Below are positions 62,690 to 64,000 of a stretch of DNA of 64,000 nucleotides, piece after piece (the stretch's first letter is position 1; every line of letters begins with the position of its first letter). Both the position numbers and the translations under genes were made by a program. Source of the stretch: Mesorhizobium sp. M00.F.Ca.ET.216.01.1.1 (GTDB lineage: Bacteria > Pseudomonadota > Alphaproteobacteria > Rhizobiales > Rhizobiaceae); contig NZ_SADR02000001.1 in assembly GCF_004010325.2 (NCBI RefSeq), positions 471,688 through 535,687 on the forward strand. Reading direction: 5' to 3'. Below the pieces are notes generated by a model. That model saw only the letters and a list, made by a program, of their open reading frames with translations, made no database searches and was not told the DNA's origin.

Positions 62690-62710
62690 GGCCGCCCTGG
62701 GGGACGGCCT
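62690..62710 (-). terminator. Likely terminator of the epimerase gene
   Basis: On the minus strand AGGCCGTCC pairs imperfectly with the GGCGGCCT arm, followed by TTCTC. It lies about 80 bases after the epimerase stop and resembles the GGCCGCC hairpins at 20696 and 22679. Confidence 0.45.
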
Positions 62711-62789
62711 CTGCCTTACCGCATGAGCTGCAAAGGCAGGTCCCTCTTCGCTTCTGCGGCGCCAACGCAGAGCAGATGCGTAGGCCCAT

Positions 62790-63683
62790 TCAGGTTTCGA
62801 AATAGCTCGGCTGGTCGATATCGGGAATCAGCCCGGGCTGTTTCGGGTCCCAGCCCAGCAGTGCCCGAGTTCGGTCGTTCGAGGTCGGGACATCCATGGA
62901 CGCGAATAGCGCGAACCAGCCAAAATGGTCGGCCGCCTCTTCGGGGGACTTGGCCACGACGGGCACGTTCAGGCGGCGGCCGATCACGCCGGCGATGTCC
63001 TTGAACGGCACGCCCTCTTCGGCGATCGCGTGATACCGCCCCCCGGCGGCGCCGTGCTCGAGCGCAAGCCGGTAGGCGCGGGCGGCATCGAGCCGATGCA
63101 CGGCGGGCCAGCGGTTGAGCCCTTCGCCCACATAGGCCGACACGCCCTTTTCGCGCGCAAAGTCGATGAGGCGCGGAACGAAGCCGTGATCGCCATGGCC
63201 ATGGACTGACGGGGGAAGACGAACAACTGACGCGCGCACTCCACGCGGCGCCAGCGAGGCGGCTGTCGCCTCCGAAGCGCGGGGATACGAGGCTGAGGTG
63301 GGCACAGGCACATCTTCCTCGGTCGCCATGCGGCCCCGCGCCAGGAGTGCGGTCCCGGAGGTGACCAGCAGGGGGCGGTCGGAGCCCGCGAGCGCGGCGC
63401 CGAGCGCCTCGATGGCATGCCGGTCCATCTCGCAGTTTTCCGCGAATTTCGAGAAGTCATGGTTGAAACCGGTGTGAATCACCCCATCCGCTGCAGCGGC
63501 TCCGCTGCGCAAGCTTTCCAGGTCTTCAAGATCACCTCGATGCACTTCGGCACCAGCGGCGATAAGAGATTTGGCGGATGCATCCGAGCGGGCTACACCA
63601 AGCACCTGATAGCCCGCGCCAACCAATTCCTGAACAATGGCAGAACCGACAAATCCCGTCGCCCCGGTTACGAAAACACGCAT
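62790..63683 (-). CDS. NAD(P)-dependent epimerase/dehydratase family protein (extended SDR)
   Basis: 297-residue Rossmann-fold protein of the atypical extended SDR class. The nucleotide motif is [20 protein letters not shown] (residues 3-22), then GDLEDLESL and [10 protein letters not shown]. The usual YxxxK is weak (the segment [12 protein letters not shown] is where it would be), so it may bind without classic dehydrogenase activity or act as a reductase. ATG at 63683 follows GGAG. It is divergent from the AraC-like remnant, a common pairing of regulator and reductase. Confidence 0.83.
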   Translation of the reverse strand: MRVFVTGATGFVGSAIVQELVGAGYQVLGVARSDASAKSLIAAGAEVHRGDLEDLESLRSGAAAADGVIHTGFNHDFSKFAENCEMDRHAIEALGAALAGSDRPLLVTSGTALLARGRMATEEDVPVPTSASYPRASEATAASLAPRGVRASVVRLPPSVHGHGDHGFVPRLIDFAREKGVSAYVGEGLNRWPAVHRLDAARAYRLALEHGAAGGRYHAIAEEGVPFKDIAGVIGRRLNVPVVAKSPEEAADHFGWFALFASMDVPTSNDRTRALLGWDPKQPGLIPDIDQPSYFET

Positions 63684-63810
63684 CACGACTTCTCCTTCAC
63701 TTCGTTTCATGACCGCATCCGCAGTCTCGTTGCCGTCGTGATAGGTGATTGGGAAAATACGATCTATGCTGTAAAGTCCGTATTATCTTCGCAATCGTCC
63801 GGAGTGGCTG

Positions 63811-63932
63811 ATAGATTCACTCTCAGAGGTGCTGTCGCTGCTGAAATCGCGCAGTTCTATGTCCGCTTGCTATTCTTACTGAGTCAGAAAGTCGCGGATG
63901 CGGGGGATTCGAGCTGGTCGCAGATTTGTTAG
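63811..63932 (+). pseudogene. Remnant of an AraC-family regulator N-terminus
   Basis: After a GGAG site, ATA at 63811 opens a frame encoding DSLSEVLSLLKSRSSMSACY then SY and a stop. This closely resembles the first residues of cupin-type AraC regulators (MDPLSEVLSLLKPRSYVSAGFDAGG as recalled in part). ATG has become ATA. Another frame then gives ADAGDSSWSQI, like the following AGGDWSIQ segment, and stops at 63932. No effector or HTH part follows in the window. It is divergent from the epimerase gene it may once have controlled. Confidence 0.5.
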
Positions 63933-63962
63933 CGTGCTGATTCGTGATCAGGGAAGCGCGCC

Positions 63963-64000
63963 ATGCCTGACTGGAGAGCCGAGAGTGAAGCCGCATTTGA
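63963..64000 (+). CDS. Possible start of a protein gene cut by the window edge
   Basis: ATG at 63963 follows AGGGA at about 9 bases and is open to the end (MPDWRAESEAAF). Twelve residues are too few to identify. It may be the next real gene or chance. Confidence 0.25.
   Translation, partial: MPDWRAESEAAF

Noticed and set aside
61588..62805. A 405-codon plus-strand frame across glyA
   Set aside because: Shadow of glyA; no motifs.

Overview
The window reads as core chromosome of an alphaproteobacterium of the order Hyphomicrobiales, most likely Mesorhizobium. The evidence is the high GC, the gene orders clpP-clpX-lon-hupB, plsX-fabH-ihfA-merR and glyA/nrdR/ribD/ribE/ribH/nusB, a DUF680-type small secreted protein, and several palindromic repeats of the rhizobial GCATGATC...GATCATGC kind. 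The genus call is inference from remembered families; no search was run.

Layout. 1-6.3 kb: a carbohydrate module (truncated solute-binding protein, two permeases, a convergent creatininase-like/SIS pair, an aldo-keto reductase). 6.4-11.9 kb: proteostasis and nucleoid block hupB, lon, clpX, clpP, all leftward. 12-16.2 kb: a FAD amine oxidase divergent from a cytochrome P450, then a cupin and O-acetylhomoserine sulfhydrylase. 16.3-18.8 kb: CoA-binding protein, VOC protein, enoyl-CoA hydratase, thioesterase. 18.8-19.5 kb: a HicAB module whose toxin carries an in-frame stop. 19.5-27.6 kb: rplM-rpsI behind a clear promoter, a LysR/aldo-keto reductase pair, a glycerophosphodiesterase, an agmatinase-type ureohydrolase, argC, a DUF559 protein and ctaA. 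28.2-37.8 kb: an envelope polysaccharide region (deacetylase, CelD-like acetyltransferase, ExoP-like co-polymerase, outer-membrane export lipoprotein, glycosyltransferase, phosphoglycosyl transferase, Wzy/ligase), ending at tRNA-Pro. 38-41 kb: small accessory genes. 41-46.2 kb: merR, ihfA, fabH, plsX, DUF177, cytochrome bc1 chaperone, bamE-like. 46.3-50.9 kb: small membrane and secreted proteins, a methyltransferase and the proton-pumping pyrophosphatase. 51.3-55.5 kb: a second, doubly frameshifted HicBA module and a four-gene osmoprotectant-type ABC transporter. 55.7-62.6 kb: MFS-nusB-ribH-ribE-ribD-nrdR, an IalB-like secreted protein and glyA. 62.8-64 kb: an epimerase next to the remnant of an AraC-type regulator.

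What stands out is decay and repeats inside an otherwise ordinary core. Three small antitoxin/toxin-type loci are broken by single small lesions (18864-19043, 51307-51704, 58037-58194), and an AraC-like start has lost its ATG near 63811. Palindromic repeats sit at gene ends and supply the stop codons of lon, the polysaccharide deacetylase and the MFS gene. The ExoP-like protein lacks a recognisable Walker A lysine in its kinase-like half. I saw no CRISPR array, insertion sequence, prophage or rRNA operon, and no clearly new multi-gene system.
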